The notes beneath the pieces are model-generated. The model made no database searches. It was given only the letters and a program-made list of their open reading frames with translations, and had not been told where the DNA came from. Below, one piece after another: positions 34,490 to 46,529 of a stretch of DNA of 64,000 bases. Both the position numbers and the translations under genes were made by a program. Each line of letters begins with the position of its first letter. Positions within the stretch are counted from its first letter, which is position 1. Source of the DNA: Paragonimus skrjabini miyazakii (lineage: Eukaryota > Platyhelminthes > Trematoda > Plagiorchiida > Troglotrematidae); assembly GCA_014338405.1 (NCBI GenBank), contig JTDE01000450.1, forward strand, positions 6,782-70,781. The letters run 5' to 3'.

Positions 34490-36309
34490 CCTACAGAACA
34501 GTTGACAGACTCACTGTTTTGGTTGAATGGTAGCCTGTTGCTCAGTTGCACGAGTAAAGGATTGACATTTTTATCAACAAATTATTGTGAAGTTTGTTCA
34601 TAATGTAAATGAAGTAGTTACATTTCTTTATTAAATGTGCTCCAGTAGACTGTGATCCGTCCCATGTCTGTGATTTTGATGACCTGTTTGAATTGCTCTA
34701 ATTTCTCATATATAACACACATGTACCCTACGTAATTGTAAAATACACGATGAGACTGACCGAAAACAGCTGTTCCTATCATTGACTTCTTCTGAATAGA
34801 TGCGTCTGTAAATTTAAGGGAGTATTAAAACCTAGTACTGTTAACCATAACCTGGTGGTACTTTAGAACTGAAATATGTGGCCGGAACTCAGCGTACACC
34901 CTCGTGACCACGCCTCAAACCGAACCAAAGTACGTTGTTAGAGTTGCCGATGCGACCGGGGTCCAGGAATGAAGTTTGTAAAATTCGACTTTATAAAGTG
35001 TATACTCTAATACTCGTAGATTTTCCATCAGTTGGTAGTGATCACAGCAAGCTCTAATGTAAATGCTCCAGCTTAATCAAGCTGATCTACAATGACATTT
35101 CTCCTGGAATAACTTTAAATGTTAGGAGTTTAGTAACGGATGGTCGATAACTGCTAAAGAAATTAAGGAGCTGTTTGGCATTTTTGTATGCTCTATAGAA
35201 TACGAACGTGTACTCCTTATCACTATGTTCAGTGTTCAAGGTGTCAATCAACTATAACTATGATCGTGGAACATGTTTCGCTTTTGGCTTAAAGTTAAAC
35301 GTGAATGTTTACACACTGTTCTAAACTTATGAGTTCTCAGTCGGTCCCAAGCATAAATGATTGAGTAAGCTTAATATATTCTGTAATACACAGCTCACCA
35401 AAATAGTACATTCCTTCAAGGGAACATGGCAGGCATCGAATGCTAGTTTGGAACGTATCCATTCTTTCAGACACAAAGCCACATGTTGTTACCCTCAGTA
35501 TGCATCATGGAACCCTTACCAGGTGTTTTTACCTTTATAAAAGGGTGCTGCGTCAAAAAATTCACCTTGGGAAACAATTGCGATGTCCCAGGGTAAATGG
35601 CGCTCTCTAATAATGGAGATCAACTGGGAAGAAAAGCATCGGTTCAGTAAATTTTTATCAACCGATTTGAGGCCAGTGGGTAAACCTGTCGTCAGTCGAT
35701 AATTTGATCACTTCATGAGCTAAAACCCCAGTACCATTACTGGCTTGCTAATCTTTTAAGACAGTGCATCATACGCTAGGCAGTTAAACCTACACAGAAT
35801 ATACACAGATGTTTTGGCTATCACAGCTAGTATCAGTGTTGTCAGTGTTCATTGACTGGATTCGGTTATGTAATTTCTGTGGGTATGCCCTCTCATATTA
35901 TCGATACTCTGCGTGGTAATTCTACCACCACTCTCGATCTACTGTGCCATTTAGGTCGGGCTACTCCGTAATGCCTGAACCGTTACATATAGATATCCAC
36001 TTATCTCTGTCACCAGTATTGCATGCTCACCTTTCTACCGAAACAAGTGATGGACAGTGCAACTTCTTTTGGAGAAATGCTACAGACTGACACTTGTGCG
36101 AATATGGTGTTCATAAAAGCCGAGTTAAGTAAAATAAACGCAATATATTAACGGTTTCATCTTGAGTATAACAATCGAAATAGTTAGAAATTCATATGCA
36201 ATACAAAAATAATCCTCATTACCTTTAAGCTAATGACAAAAAGTTTGAATTAGTTGCGATTCGGTGACAAAACCGTGAACGGGACATGATGTTGGTTTGA
36301 CTATTTCAG
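34490..36309. other. No supportable gene
   Basis: No open frame with splice context and no retroelement motif recognised. Confidence 0.4.
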
Positions 36310-36421
36310 ATACTTAGATACTTTGTCATATGTCCTACCTCAAGGGTAATTAAAATTTGGGATGTACCTGGAACTGGGATGTATGATGACCTTCATCAGG
36401 TTAGGTCCAAGCTGTACAGTC
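36310..36421 (+). CDS. Possible internal exon with GTPase-like WDxPGxG motif
   Basis: Between an acceptor (ctatttcag) and a strong donor (GTAAGTATT) lies a 112-nt open exon encoding ILRYFVICPTSRVIKIWDVP, then GTGMYDDLHQVRSKLYSR. IWDVPGTG resembles the DxxG switch II context of P-loop GTPases (often WDxxG or WDxPG). The P-loop itself would be in an upstream exon, which I did not find. The family assignment is a guess from eight residues. Confidence 0.35.
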
Positions 36422-36612
36422 GTAAGTATTACGGTTATTTAAAATGTTGTAATGTGCTTGTAATACAACTGGCATACCTTGAGAAACTAATCAATGCATC
36501 AAAAATAAAGATTCAACAAATCTATCATCTTAAACTTACATCAAGCTGAAAATGTTTCATGAATTATATCGCTTATTGTTTGTTGGAATGTCGCATAGTT
36601 CACATAGTTAGT

Positions 36613-36834
36613 TTACGTGACACTTAGAAACAGAGGATTCCACGGAGTTGTGTATTGTTCATCAAAAGTGGTTTCATCTTTACTCTGTAGTACGATTGTT
36701 GGTTTGTACATTGCTGCTGTCGTTAACATTGTACCGTAATAGCTGGAAGAGACGATGAACTCACTTGAGTTAATCATGAACAAATCCGTTTCTTGAAACA
36801 CATATCCTATGCTGCTGTCGTAATTGTAAACATC
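36613..36834 (-). CDS. Possible terminal exon, unrecognised
   Basis: On the minus strand an acceptor (aaaacctag) at 36835 opens a 74-codon frame to the TAA at 36613. It reads DVYNYDSSIGYVFQETDLFM, then INSSEFIVSSSYYGTMLTTA, then AMYKPTIVLQSKDETTFDEQ. The DLFMINSSEFIVSSSYYGT stretch faintly recalls the donor-site motif of alpha-1,2-fucosyltransferases (D...L..C..xI.S.GT.G.W), too weakly to name. A possible upstream exon at about 36940-37063 encodes LEFAWLYPILRYFHEKAPSY with a GTGACA donor in matching phase. Confidence 0.38.
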   Translation of the reverse strand, partial: DVYNYDSSIGYVFQETDLFMINSSEFIVSSSYYGTMLTTAAMYKPTIVLQSKDETTFDEQYTTPWNPLFLSVT

Positions 36835-37069
36835 CTAGGTTTTAGTTGAAATGAAATGTTGACTGAGAAGGATATCAAAAAATGCGAATGACGTATGTAG
36901 GGGATCGGCCGGAACGAGATTCTAAGTGGAATGTCACTCGAAAAGTATGCATCTCATAAGGGGTAGGACAACTGTGCAAGTAGGATGGTGCTTTTTCATG
37001 AAAATACCGTAGAATTGGATAGAGCCAGGCAAATTCGAGGCATATGATTATATTGTGGGGCAAAATAGT

Positions 37070-38765
37070 ACACAGACATTTGACTAACTTGAATATATTA
37101 TATGCGCTGTATAAGTAATAACTGGTTTGCTCGCTTCTAACGACATTTCAAGAAGTTGGGGAAACTCAGAACACATTTACGTACTCAAATTCTAATGTAG
37201 TATTCAGTAATTTCAAACCGGGTCTTTGATCCAAGTTACTAACAGGACGAGAAAACAAATGTTGCCATTTAAAATTTCGTGCACTACTACTGGTAGCACA
37301 CATGATGGTTTTGATTCTGCACGGCAAAAATGAGGCAACAACAGCAGTAACAGAACATAGCGTATATTATTTGTAATCAGCAGCATTTTAATGGGAGGTA
37401 TACATATTGCATCAGCATTTTTCTTGCTCTGAGAATTGATCCATAAGGATTATTGGACATGGATTCAGCAATTGCTAAAAACAACGGTTTTACTTTCTGA
37501 AAAACTTTCAAAATGAAATGGCAAACCCTAACAAGTGACCTACCTCAATGGGATAGCTCTTGAGAGAGTGAAGTCGGATTATCACGTGGACAATGGGTTA
37601 CGCGAGTTTGTTGTATTATGGCGTGCGATGGCCATTAAGGCGTATGTGCCTCTATTCATCACAGTCTCTTCCGGTTCGTTCTGTCGGTGAATGCTTCAGC
37701 GTTAACTACAACTTATTTAAATGAGATCGAATTCAGTGTAGCTCAATAACTCAAGGTTGGACACAGGAAGACAAATTTGTGGGCGAAGTGCAACAATGAT
37801 AATTGGAAAATATGATTTTAAGCCAGATTGCACTTTTTATTCTTGCCTATAATAATTTAGTAAGTTCTAAATTACGGTTTCAGAGAGGATTTTGAAAGCG
37901 TTCTCAACAGACTTCTATCCATTTAATGTGCACAACGGAAGTGTATGCAAATTCGGTGTTCAACAATTCGCAAACACATGAGAACCAACGCCGAAAGTCC
38001 GTGTATTGTCACATCAACTTCCCTTGTAATCTCGTGACACTGAATTTGATAAAAATTTCGAAGGTTAGGATATACTCAATGTTGAGTGCAAAAGCGTAGC
38101 AATTATGTTTATAACTTTTATCTATCAGGGCATCCGTTCTGTGAGCATCGCGTGGAGTGAAAGAGCACACGTTTGATACTTGGTCTCAATCTATTGGTAA
38201 AATCACTACCGTCGGTTCACCATGGTCAGATCTGATGTATTGAACCGGCGACATATACCATATACCTATGTAATGTATGAGTTACCAGATGGTAACAAGG
38301 CTAAGATCAGGCAATTATTTACTTTATTGTTAATCAGCTGTCCAGCTCACTTCTAAAGTAATATATCTAAATTTCCATTTAATACACTAGCACAAACACC
38401 CTGTCACTATATCTGTGATAACATCCATTATGCAATGCTCCATAAAAATACTCCGTCAATTAGAATGGTTGATTATCTGTCTGTACTAGTACTGTATGAT
38501 AATTTACACGCAAAGATCAGTATTGTTTTGTCTTCCAGTGCGTACTTTTCACCTTCATCATTTATTATTTAGTGAAGCCAGTGTGAGACTTTTGAAGACC
38601 GTTTGAAATAGAGTTAGACAACCGTTGAATACGTTTCGGAAACATTGCAATATGAATGCAGTTGTACCGTATGCGTATTCATATACTCGCCTGCGCACAC
38701 TGACATATTTTATTATTATTAGGCTAATACAATTCACTGATGGTACGACTGATACAACTGTAAGT
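37070..38765. other. No supportable gene
   Basis: AT-rich; short open frames only. Confidence 0.4.
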
Positions 38766-38769
38766 GGCT

Positions 38770-39040
38770 GAGTATTACTCATAAGGGAATATCGTTCAGC
38801 GTTCAGATATGGTAGTTCGGTCGTGCCTAATGTGAGATCACCGTTGCAGTGGTCAATACAGTTGCCTCGTGGAAAAGTGGCTGGAGCTCTAGCCTCAGCC
38901 TTGATATGGATATGCGCTACTGACAAGCCGTATCAAAATTGGAACTTGAGTCTAGTACTTCTTATAGAAATGGGTTGACTGGAAAGTTTGTGACAATGCG
39001 ACAGCTGTGATCAAGTATGTGTGATGTTCAATGCATATAT
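38770..39040 (+). mobile_element. tRNA-derived SINE, copy 2 (decayed)
   Basis: Collinear with copy 1 at 18700-18970, including gtcgtgcctaatgtgag, gttgcctcgtgg, gagtctagta, ttgactggaaagt and gtgatgttcaa blocks. The A box is altered and the B box is not recognisable. The hammerhead at 38914-38957 has core changes: CTGACGA is CTGACAA and GAAA is GGAA. One stem I pair is lost and stem II is scrambled. It is therefore an old inactive copy. Confidence 0.72.
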
Positions 39041-42000
39041 TACTGGGTATTTTAATGTCATATATATGCAAAAACTGACGGTCACCTGAGTAGGTTTTGT
39101 CATCTCAATCCTCGAACGACTAGATAGTGTATGAATTCTGGCCTGCAAGTATAATCGTTTGACCGGAGGTCTATTATGGACTGCAATTTAAGCGTTTGAA
39201 CTGCCGTTCAAAGTTCTATTTGCATAAAAGTTTTCACTTCATATGGGGCCATAAAATGTTCATTGGGTCTTCGGATTTCCTTGCACATGTGTTCTCAAGG
39301 TTTATTCCTAATAATTCTATATGTTTCGGGTCATCGGTGTAAGCTTTCTGCTCGCAGCTTCTTAAAGTATAAATTAGGGCGCTTCATATACGATAGTTAA
39401 ATCCGACGATTTGGTTCTCTGTTCTACTGGTTTATTCCGAGTCAACCATTGTTGTCCAAATGTATCCTTCAACTCACTTTCGACAACACAATCACGATGT
39501 TTGGGGAAAAGCCATTTACGGTGGCAAAAATAGCATGCTCTTTGTCAATTCACAGAAATTGGTTTTACACTTCTGGTACTGATCATTATTTATACATACT
39601 AATGTTAATGTCAACACTTCCTGTCTACATCGTGGATAGTTGCACCACGAATGACAACAATATGGGAATAATCAAAAATATTGCTACGACTAGGTTACAG
39701 TACTAGCACACGGTCTTTCCGTATTGGAGCCTTTCGCCATAAAAACCATGGTTAGGAGTAGAACTTGCTAACATTATCATCATGAAAACGTAATTCACGA
39801 TTATGCGCAGCTACTTTTCATCGTTCCTCTGTTTTGTCTGTACTAGATAGATAACTCCAAACTATCGCCTGCAACGAAGTACACAATCTAGTAGGGAACG
39901 TATCCGCAACGTCGATACTCAGTAACAAACGTCATACACTGATTAAATTAAACTGCTGTGAGTCAAAAAATGCCGCAGTTTAAGCCACATTGACATATAC
40001 AGACGTTCACGGAGTCTTCGATGATCTTACGTTTGTACCACTTGTGACTTCAAAGTTAATCCGCCGGACGGGGACGCGGTTTTATAAGAGACTATGTGAC
40101 GTCGTCGCAATGACTGGCCATCCAAATACCTTGGTAACAAACTAAAACAAATCTTTCGGTAATTTCTATACTTGACGAAAGTCAAGTTCGCCTCGTGACA
40201 AGCTGTGCTCACATTTTACCTAGGTGGCCGTCATATATTGAGTAGTGTGTTGAGCGCAAAATGAAGCTAAATTCTTCAACGAAATTATACGGCCACTTTA
40301 CCTTTCAACAATATCCTGTGTACTGTCAAATCGACAACAGTAATAGTTTGCAACAAGAAATACAATTGCTGAATATGTCGAATAGCCCAACTGACAGAAT
40401 ATTCTATCAAAAATAATACAGAATAGTGTTATGCTGCGGCCCATTGTACCGTTATTTTGCAGAGGAGCAGCAGAGTATGCTTCTGCCATCTAGTTTTAAC
40501 GTTTCAATGCATTGATCAGGCACACTTAATTCAAGAGGCGGTAATACGTTGAAACCTAAGCACATTCACACACGGTTCGAAGCAGCCACTTATTCCGCCA
40601 TCTGGTTGTACACCTTGACGTCTTCGTACGCATAACGAAGTAGTGTCTGCAGTTTTTATATGGGGTTGTGATGCAGGCCTGCTGATAGACATCAATCCTC
40701 TGAAGAAGAGGTCACACAATTACAGTCCCCTGGTCGTAATGGCTAAACGATGAGCAACAGAAAGTTTCCTACAGTTTGACCTTATGAATCAGCCTACTGA
40801 TTGTCATGTAACATAACCAGTGTATTCATTCCAATGACTAGAACGTGTCCCATATTATCAATGAGTTGCTACTCTCATTGTGACCTCCTTGGAACATTTC
40901 TGGTAGTGTCGCTATGCTTCAAAGTAATCGTCATTACTTTTTTCGTCTCTGAAACCAGCTGAAGCATGAAGAACAGCCTTTAATAAACGACCGGCCGGTG
41001 GGGTTACTTAAGGGTTTTTGTAACCCACAGCTACATTCACTGAACCGCGGGACTCCGTCCCAGTTCCAACTGGATCAGGTTACCCCCTCCTTGTCTTCAC
41101 ACGGGGAGGATGTGTAAAATGAAGTGCTAATCATGTGGGGTTCAGTTATGCAGCAGTTGGTCAACGTCCCGACCACCGATGACGCGTCATGGCAGTTGCA
41201 TCGCTAGCTGGACAATTGTGCACATCTATATTCCAAATGCACCGAACCACCATGTGTCCAGGTACAATGCCCTGGTCAGTGTTTCGGTCTGAAGAAAACC
41301 GAAGTATACGTACAATTTTGTCAATCATTTTTCATATTGCGTTTGCTTAGCATCCTGTAAATGTTAATGAAGCGAAATTCTGTAGCCGGGTTGACAACGA
41401 TGAAGATATTGTTAAAAATGTGACCACTGCATAACTGTGTTATGGTGAACATTTGTTCATGTCACTGAACACGATGTCTTCTAACTAACTCTGGGTAAAG
41501 ACCATTCGTACACATTGGATGTACAACTCGTGGTTTTGTGGTTGCATCGTAATGAGAGAAAAAAGCAATAGCTTTTTCTCTCATCACCTCACCGATTGAT
41601 GGATGGGCCAGAAGACCGTTTAGGACGGTTTGACTGCGTGTGTGTGCATCTATACCCAAATATGCGTGTGAATAGCCAAGTTTCGAGATTGTCTCTGTGT
41701 TAGAAACACAGGCATGTCATCCTATCATTCAACAGATTCATCCGGGTGTAGCCAACTCGATTTTCAGTCCACATTACCCCATCATTGTCGTCATCCCCAC
41801 TCCCACCGCCAGCAGTGCCAACACCAATGCTCACAAAGTCACACCTGTGCTTGGCTAGTGTTGGTTCTTTCGCCACCTGGTCGCTCTCACATCAGTGTGT
41901 GTGCGCATGTGTGTCAAACCTATGATCTATACCCGGTCCCATGAGACTGGGGTAACACAAGCAAAACAAGATCGCCCCTCCCATGTTCCAACTGAAACGG

Positions 42001-44714
42001 CGAACCACCCAGTTAGTGGGCATGCCGAATGCAATAGACCACTAAACTGACTGGCCAGCGCACGCCGAGCGAAGCACTGACCACGCGAAATCGAACTGCC
42101 AACGGCCCAGCGGTCATGCATCATAATCTCCGATTTAATTAACTCTCACATCTCTACAAGAGTCGGCTGTCGTTCCTGATGCATGAGTGAGCAAATTGAA
42201 AGGGATACATTGCATCAATTTCAAAGTAGTTTTCGGCTGACTGTCAAAACACTACTGGTGCATGGAATCAATCAGTTATTCTTGGAAATGCACCCCCTCT
42301 GAAATGTCTGCATAGTTACGCGCGTATGTGATTTCCTGAGATTACGCCTTACCGCAATACGTGTTCTGGGCACTCTAGAGTGTTTACCAGCCCTACACGA
42401 TCATCAGAATTACCCCGCCCCTCGACCAGGTCCCGTCTATCTATCTATCTTTAAGACTTTACTGTTCATCTTTTTATCGGTTTATCGGTTCGGCTATACA
42501 ATAGAATTGAAACACAAGGCAATACGATCGCCTTACATTGACTGAATTCGACAATACAGTTTACGTATAACACCACATACGTCATCATTAGCAGCAATCA
42601 CCTCGCCAAATTTTCATGTTATTTTCCAAAACAACTGGTTGATAAAGGAAACCCTTATTTTCTTTTATGTGATTATCAGAAGTAATTTTCGATGTGACAA
42701 ATTTGGTAGCAAGGGTAGTTTATTGATTTTTAGTCATGAAAAGTTCACAATGTGCTCATTGAAGTACCTATTTACATTAAATGGTTCGCAGTCTGGTGAA
42801 CTGTTTAACAGCTTCAATCCTCTCAGCCGATGTGGAACTTCATCGTTCGCTGCATCTCAGATTATTTCTGTTCAGTTACCGCAAAAGTGTTGGAATGAAA
42901 TTGGTCAAATTGTACAGTACATGCTCACATGTTAACCACAGCTCTTGCCATTCTAAACAACCATCTATCTTCTCTGTTAGAGGTATTTCTGAGGTAACTG
43001 TTTTTAGAAGAACACAAATGTTCATTGAGCCCTTAATTAATTTCGGTTCGCTATCATCAACGTCTACTGTTTAGTAAAGGCTTTCTGGAAATCTCAGGCT
43101 TTGATAACTCACTCATGTAGTGGATTTAAACACTATATACAGTTTATGTACGACCTCGAAATCAAAATGTGATGAGAATAAAAGGAATTGACTCACAATA
43201 TTTTCTGAAGTACAAAATGCTATACAAAACGCTACACACATCACTATTTGGATGGTCTGTCAAACCAGTTCGTATTTGAGTTTGAACATAGATCGACTTT
43301 GTTTGTGATGGTAAGCTGTACGCAAATAAACCAGTTAAGTCTGAAAGCGGCGTCTGATTTTGTTATTAATGCATTGAGATTGAAAGGTCGGTAACAGTAG
43401 CGTGTGAACGAGCAGATGCCAATCGTAAGAGCATGATCAAACCATGACGATCGGGTTGGTCTGGTCTATTGGCGGTGTTTTGGTCATAGGTAGAGCTTGA
43501 GAATAATTACCCGTGTAGCTAATCTTCAAATAAATAATCTGCTGAGGTGCTGTTTAACAGTGGTGTTTTAACGAGAAAATTACTACAAAAAATAAGAATC
43601 AAGGTTGAAGGATAACAGTAATATTCCGTTCTTCTCATAGATTTTTAGGACTATCTCAGGATATAAGTGAATAATATTCATATTCCTTCCCAAAGCTTCA
43701 TATGACGAAGTCCCAGACCGAATATTTGTTGTTGAAAAGGTACCATAGAGAGGAAAACGTTGTACACACAGAGACAAAGGCCGTAATCTAACTGGGTTAC
43801 TTCACCCTCCCTCAAAAGTTGGTCATGTGTGCGGTCTCGGAAATAGCACACACGAATGGTGAACACTAAATGTGTGTTGCAAATTGTTTGAAAATCACCA
43901 TCTGGCGTTCTTCCACCGCCGGTACGATCATTGCATGTATATACTTTAGCTTCGTCCCCTACCCTAGCTTGCACCTTTCGGAATACCCACGACCGGAGTA
44001 TCAGTTAACACAACATGCTATTTTTTCGAAGGCTTATATGATGAAAGGCGCCCACTGTGTCGCACACCTTGACCACCCGGCCCGCCGAAGACAAGGTGTG
44101 GTGGGGGTCAGGAAAATGAACCACACGCCCTATCGTACCCCCAGGTTTGCTCAGGTTCACAACAGCTGCACCGGTTACGCCGACTTATTGGCTTGGTTAC
44201 ATGAAAAGTAATTAACCCGCGCCACAGCACAACTTAGTGGTCAAGTCCAGTCGTTCCAGTGGCAGTCATAGAAGCAACAATGACAGTAACAATAGTGGTG
44301 TGGTCTCATCACTGTTTCCGACATTGACATTCGTTCCAGCCTGTGGAACAATATACAGTCCGTTAGTTGTGCAGTTGTATCAGTTACGAGATAGGATGAT
44401 TAGGTTGGGTCCGGTTAAAATGAATCGTACGAAAAGGGAGGAGCAGATGGTTCCACATGCGGTCGACTAGCAACTGTTTCTGTTTTGTGATTACTGCCAA
44501 CTCTGTTGGATAGGTAGGACAACACACCTATGGGTCCGAGCTCCGTAGGTACGTAACGCACAGTTGGTTACCAGGCCTGTGCAAATTGTCTTCACGGTTG
44601 GATACTGTTGCTGATACACGAAAAATGATGACAAATCACCACGTTTTTCTGTCTTTCCCAAGGAAACGAAACACTGGGAGATATCTCAGTAAAATAAACT
44701 AAAGTCGTTACACG
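39041..44714. other. No firm gene; several GC-richer patches
   Basis: Overlapping frames at 41462-42124, 42639-43074 and 43870-44470 lack supported splice structure. The frame at 44237-44470 (SSRSSGSHRSNNDSNNSG...) looks partly protein-like but cannot be anchored. GC-richer patches at 40985-41110, 41700-42120 and 43990-44210 may be unclassified repeats. A (TCTA)n run of four units is near 42437. A hairpin is listed separately. Confidence 0.35.
41552..41584. repeat. Short inverted repeat (hairpin)
   Basis: atgagagaaaaa is matched by its reverse complement tttttctctcat across a 9-nt centre that itself contains agc/gct. About 14 pairs could form. The purine/pyrimidine bias may make it coincidental. 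Confidence 0.6.
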
Positions 44715-44880
44715 ATTATGACCGAGCGTTAATGGCTAAGTGGTCAAAACGGTTGCCTCGTGGAAACGTGGCTGGTGTTCTGATCCCGGCCTCGGCATGG
44801 ATATGCACTATTGACGAGCTGTATAAAAAGTGAAACTCGAGTCTACTGCTTTCTATAGAAACGTAAAGTGTATAGGAATT
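44715..44880 (+). mobile_element. tRNA-derived SINE, copy 3 (decayed)
   Basis: Contains the A box tggctaagtgg (44733-44743), the shared ggttgcctcgtgg block, a degraded B box (ggtgttctgatcc), and the hammerhead segment. At 44805-44849 the hammerhead keeps GAAACTCGAGTC. Its core has TTGACGA instead of CTGACGA, one stem I pair is broken, and stem II does not pair. The 3' unique part seen in copies 1 and 2 is missing. It lies about 50 nt upstream of a candidate host exon. Confidence 0.7.
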
Positions 44881-44930
44881 CGGCACTTGTGTTTAGTTTG
44901 TGGCTGATTTTTACGTTATATTTTCATTAG

Positions 44931-45339
44931 TAACAGTGGGATTTGACGATAGGAAAAAAAATCCCATGGCCGTGAGCATTGGTTTTCTGAGAAATTCGGA
45001 ACATCACATGCGTTCACATGATCAGGTCACGTTTCGAACCAAAAACACCAACAATCAGTATTCTGGTGCTGTTAAGCAGCATGGTAGGTTTGCTAATTAT
45101 GAAGCGGTCCATCTGTGAAAATCACGACTTCATCTGACACAACGGCCCTGTTAATGGATTTAATCACTGAACATTCTTAACACTTAATTGAAGATATCAA
45201 AATAGTCATTTGTCGGATGAATGTTAGAATCTGAAGTTTTGGGTTTAGTGTTACAGCGAGTTACTGATTGTTTTAAATAGTTTTTACACTTGTGAACGTT
45301 GGTGCCGTTTGGTTGTGGCGGATTGTCGATCAAGCGTAA
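44931..45339 (+). CDS. Two 3' exons of an unrecognised gene
   Basis: Exon 44931-45083 follows an AT-rich acceptor (ttttcattag) and ends at GTAGGT. It encodes TVGFDDRKKNPMAVSIGFLR, then NSEHHMRSHDQVTFRTKNTN, then NQYSGAVKQH. An exon at 45281-45339 after tttaaatag encodes FTLVNVGAVWLWRIVDQA and TAA, in matching phase. The 197-nt intron is ordinary for the window. The first exon is the stronger one; the second could be a chance frame. No domain recognised. Upstream exons were not found, and SINE copy 3 lies just before the first exon, in what would be an intron. Confidence 0.42.
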
Positions 45340-45905
45340 TGACAAACTCCACCTGATACTCTACCAATGACAGACCCATTGACCAGGTAAAAGAAAGTAA
45401 TCATACCACTCACTAAATACAAATCCTAATTAGATCAGTCGGATAAATCTGTTTGACTGATGAAGAGCCAAAGCAGCACAAATGGCTAAAGCTCAGTCGG
45501 TTGGTTTGCATTAGTGTGCTGAGAATGGACTATTCAGTTCACTGACCTTAATAAGACAGTCCAGCTCCAGTTTTCATCTGATCAGCACAAGGCGTCAAAT
45601 TCACTTGGTACAGTTCTATGAGCGTTGCGCCAATGGCTTAACTGTTCCCAAAAGGATGATATATGGTTTTAGTAACTCACTCTTCTCTCTGCCTATGATT
45701 GTGTAAGCCTAAGAGTGTGATGAAAATGACATATCTACAACACATTTTGAAAAGTAAATCACATGTACCCGGTTACAGGAAGATAACAATGTTAAACAAT
45801 TGAGGAAGATGTAAGAATAATTTTAAGCAATCTAACTGTCAGTACGTGAGTATACATTGTGGATTTCGGTTCCATCATCTTATTAGAGCGGAAAGAAGAA
45901 ACATA

Positions 45906-45946
45906 TTGCTACATGTTAACATTTCATTTACTCTCATCAGTCGCAA
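45906..45946 (-). ncRNA. Hammerhead-like motif in left PLE arm (impaired)
   Basis: Core CTGATGA and GAAA are intact and stem III ATGT/ACAT is kept. The base before the cleavage site is G, which the NUH rule does not allow, and stem I (TTGCGA/TAGCAA) has one mismatch. Probably inactive. Confidence 0.5.
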
Positions 45947-46436
45947 ACGTAAAACATGCAAGTTGTATACATCGTGTAAATAAGGACAGACAGGGAAGAG
46001 CATCGCTTCACAGAAAGCTAGTAGCTTCGGGTTTCGATTGCGCAACAGTATCTTAAATGAGTTTAATGGGTTAACTTGGTGACCGGTTATCATGAAGTGT
46101 TTAGCAATCGATGACGTTGAGTTTCGAGCCGTCAGTGCAACAAGTTGAGGCTGGTGCGTCATCTGTTGTTTTAACCATTTCGGAATGTGTTCGGCGACTC
46201 GCTGAGATAGTTGTCGATCTGTTCTGCCTATGTGAACGTCACTGCAACTGCAAGTGAACTGGTCGAGAAGCGATGCTCATCCGAACTTACCAGCCGACGT
46301 TATGTGCACAAAGGTGGTTGAGGCAACCTATCGGGTTGCCATGGTCGTGATTACATAATACTTGGTGTGCTTGCATGCGTGTCTAATGCCTGTCTGTCCT
46401 TATTTGTATGATGTATATAACTGGCATGTTTTACGT

Positions 46437-46477
46437 TTGCGACTGATGAGAGTAAATGAAATGTTAACATATCGCAA
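46437..46477 (+). ncRNA. Hammerhead-like motif in right PLE arm
   Basis: The 41-nt motif has the same length as the one at 15487-15527. Core CTGATGA (46443-46449) and GAAA (46458-46461) are intact. Stem I is perfect: TTGCGA (46437-46442) with TCGCAA (46472-46477). Stem III pairs ATGT with ACAT around TA, and the base before the cut is A (46471). Stem II (GAGTAAAT) hardly pairs, the main weakness. Compared with 15487-15527, stems I and III differ by paired changes that keep base pairing. Confidence 0.6.
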
Positions 46478-46529
46478 TATATGTTTTCTTTCTACTCTAA
46501 TGAAGTGGTTAAAAGGAACTCAGTGTTTC

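Larger units (their letters stand above)
45876..46520 (-). mobile_element. Penelope-like element remnant with inverted ends and hammerhead motifs
   Basis: On the minus strand a frame from about 46290 reads CSDVHIGRTDRQLSQRVAEH, then IPKWLKQQM. The next frame (46162-45875) reads TSSIAKHFMITGHQVNPLNS, then FKILLRNRNPKLLAFCEAML. This is the GIY-YIG endonuclease end of a PLE, with YIG altered to HIG. The following 130 nt (45876-46010, minus) is repeated in opposite orientation at 46385-46510, so the fragment has inverted terminal repeats like the PLE at 9.2-11.4 kb. No RT is present. Each arm carries a hammerhead-like motif. Confidence 0.7.

Noticed and set aside
43678..44211. Overlapping open frames on both strands near 43.7-44.2 kb
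   Set aside because: Neither has splice sites or motifs I can defend, and the GC-rich texture suggests repeat sequence.
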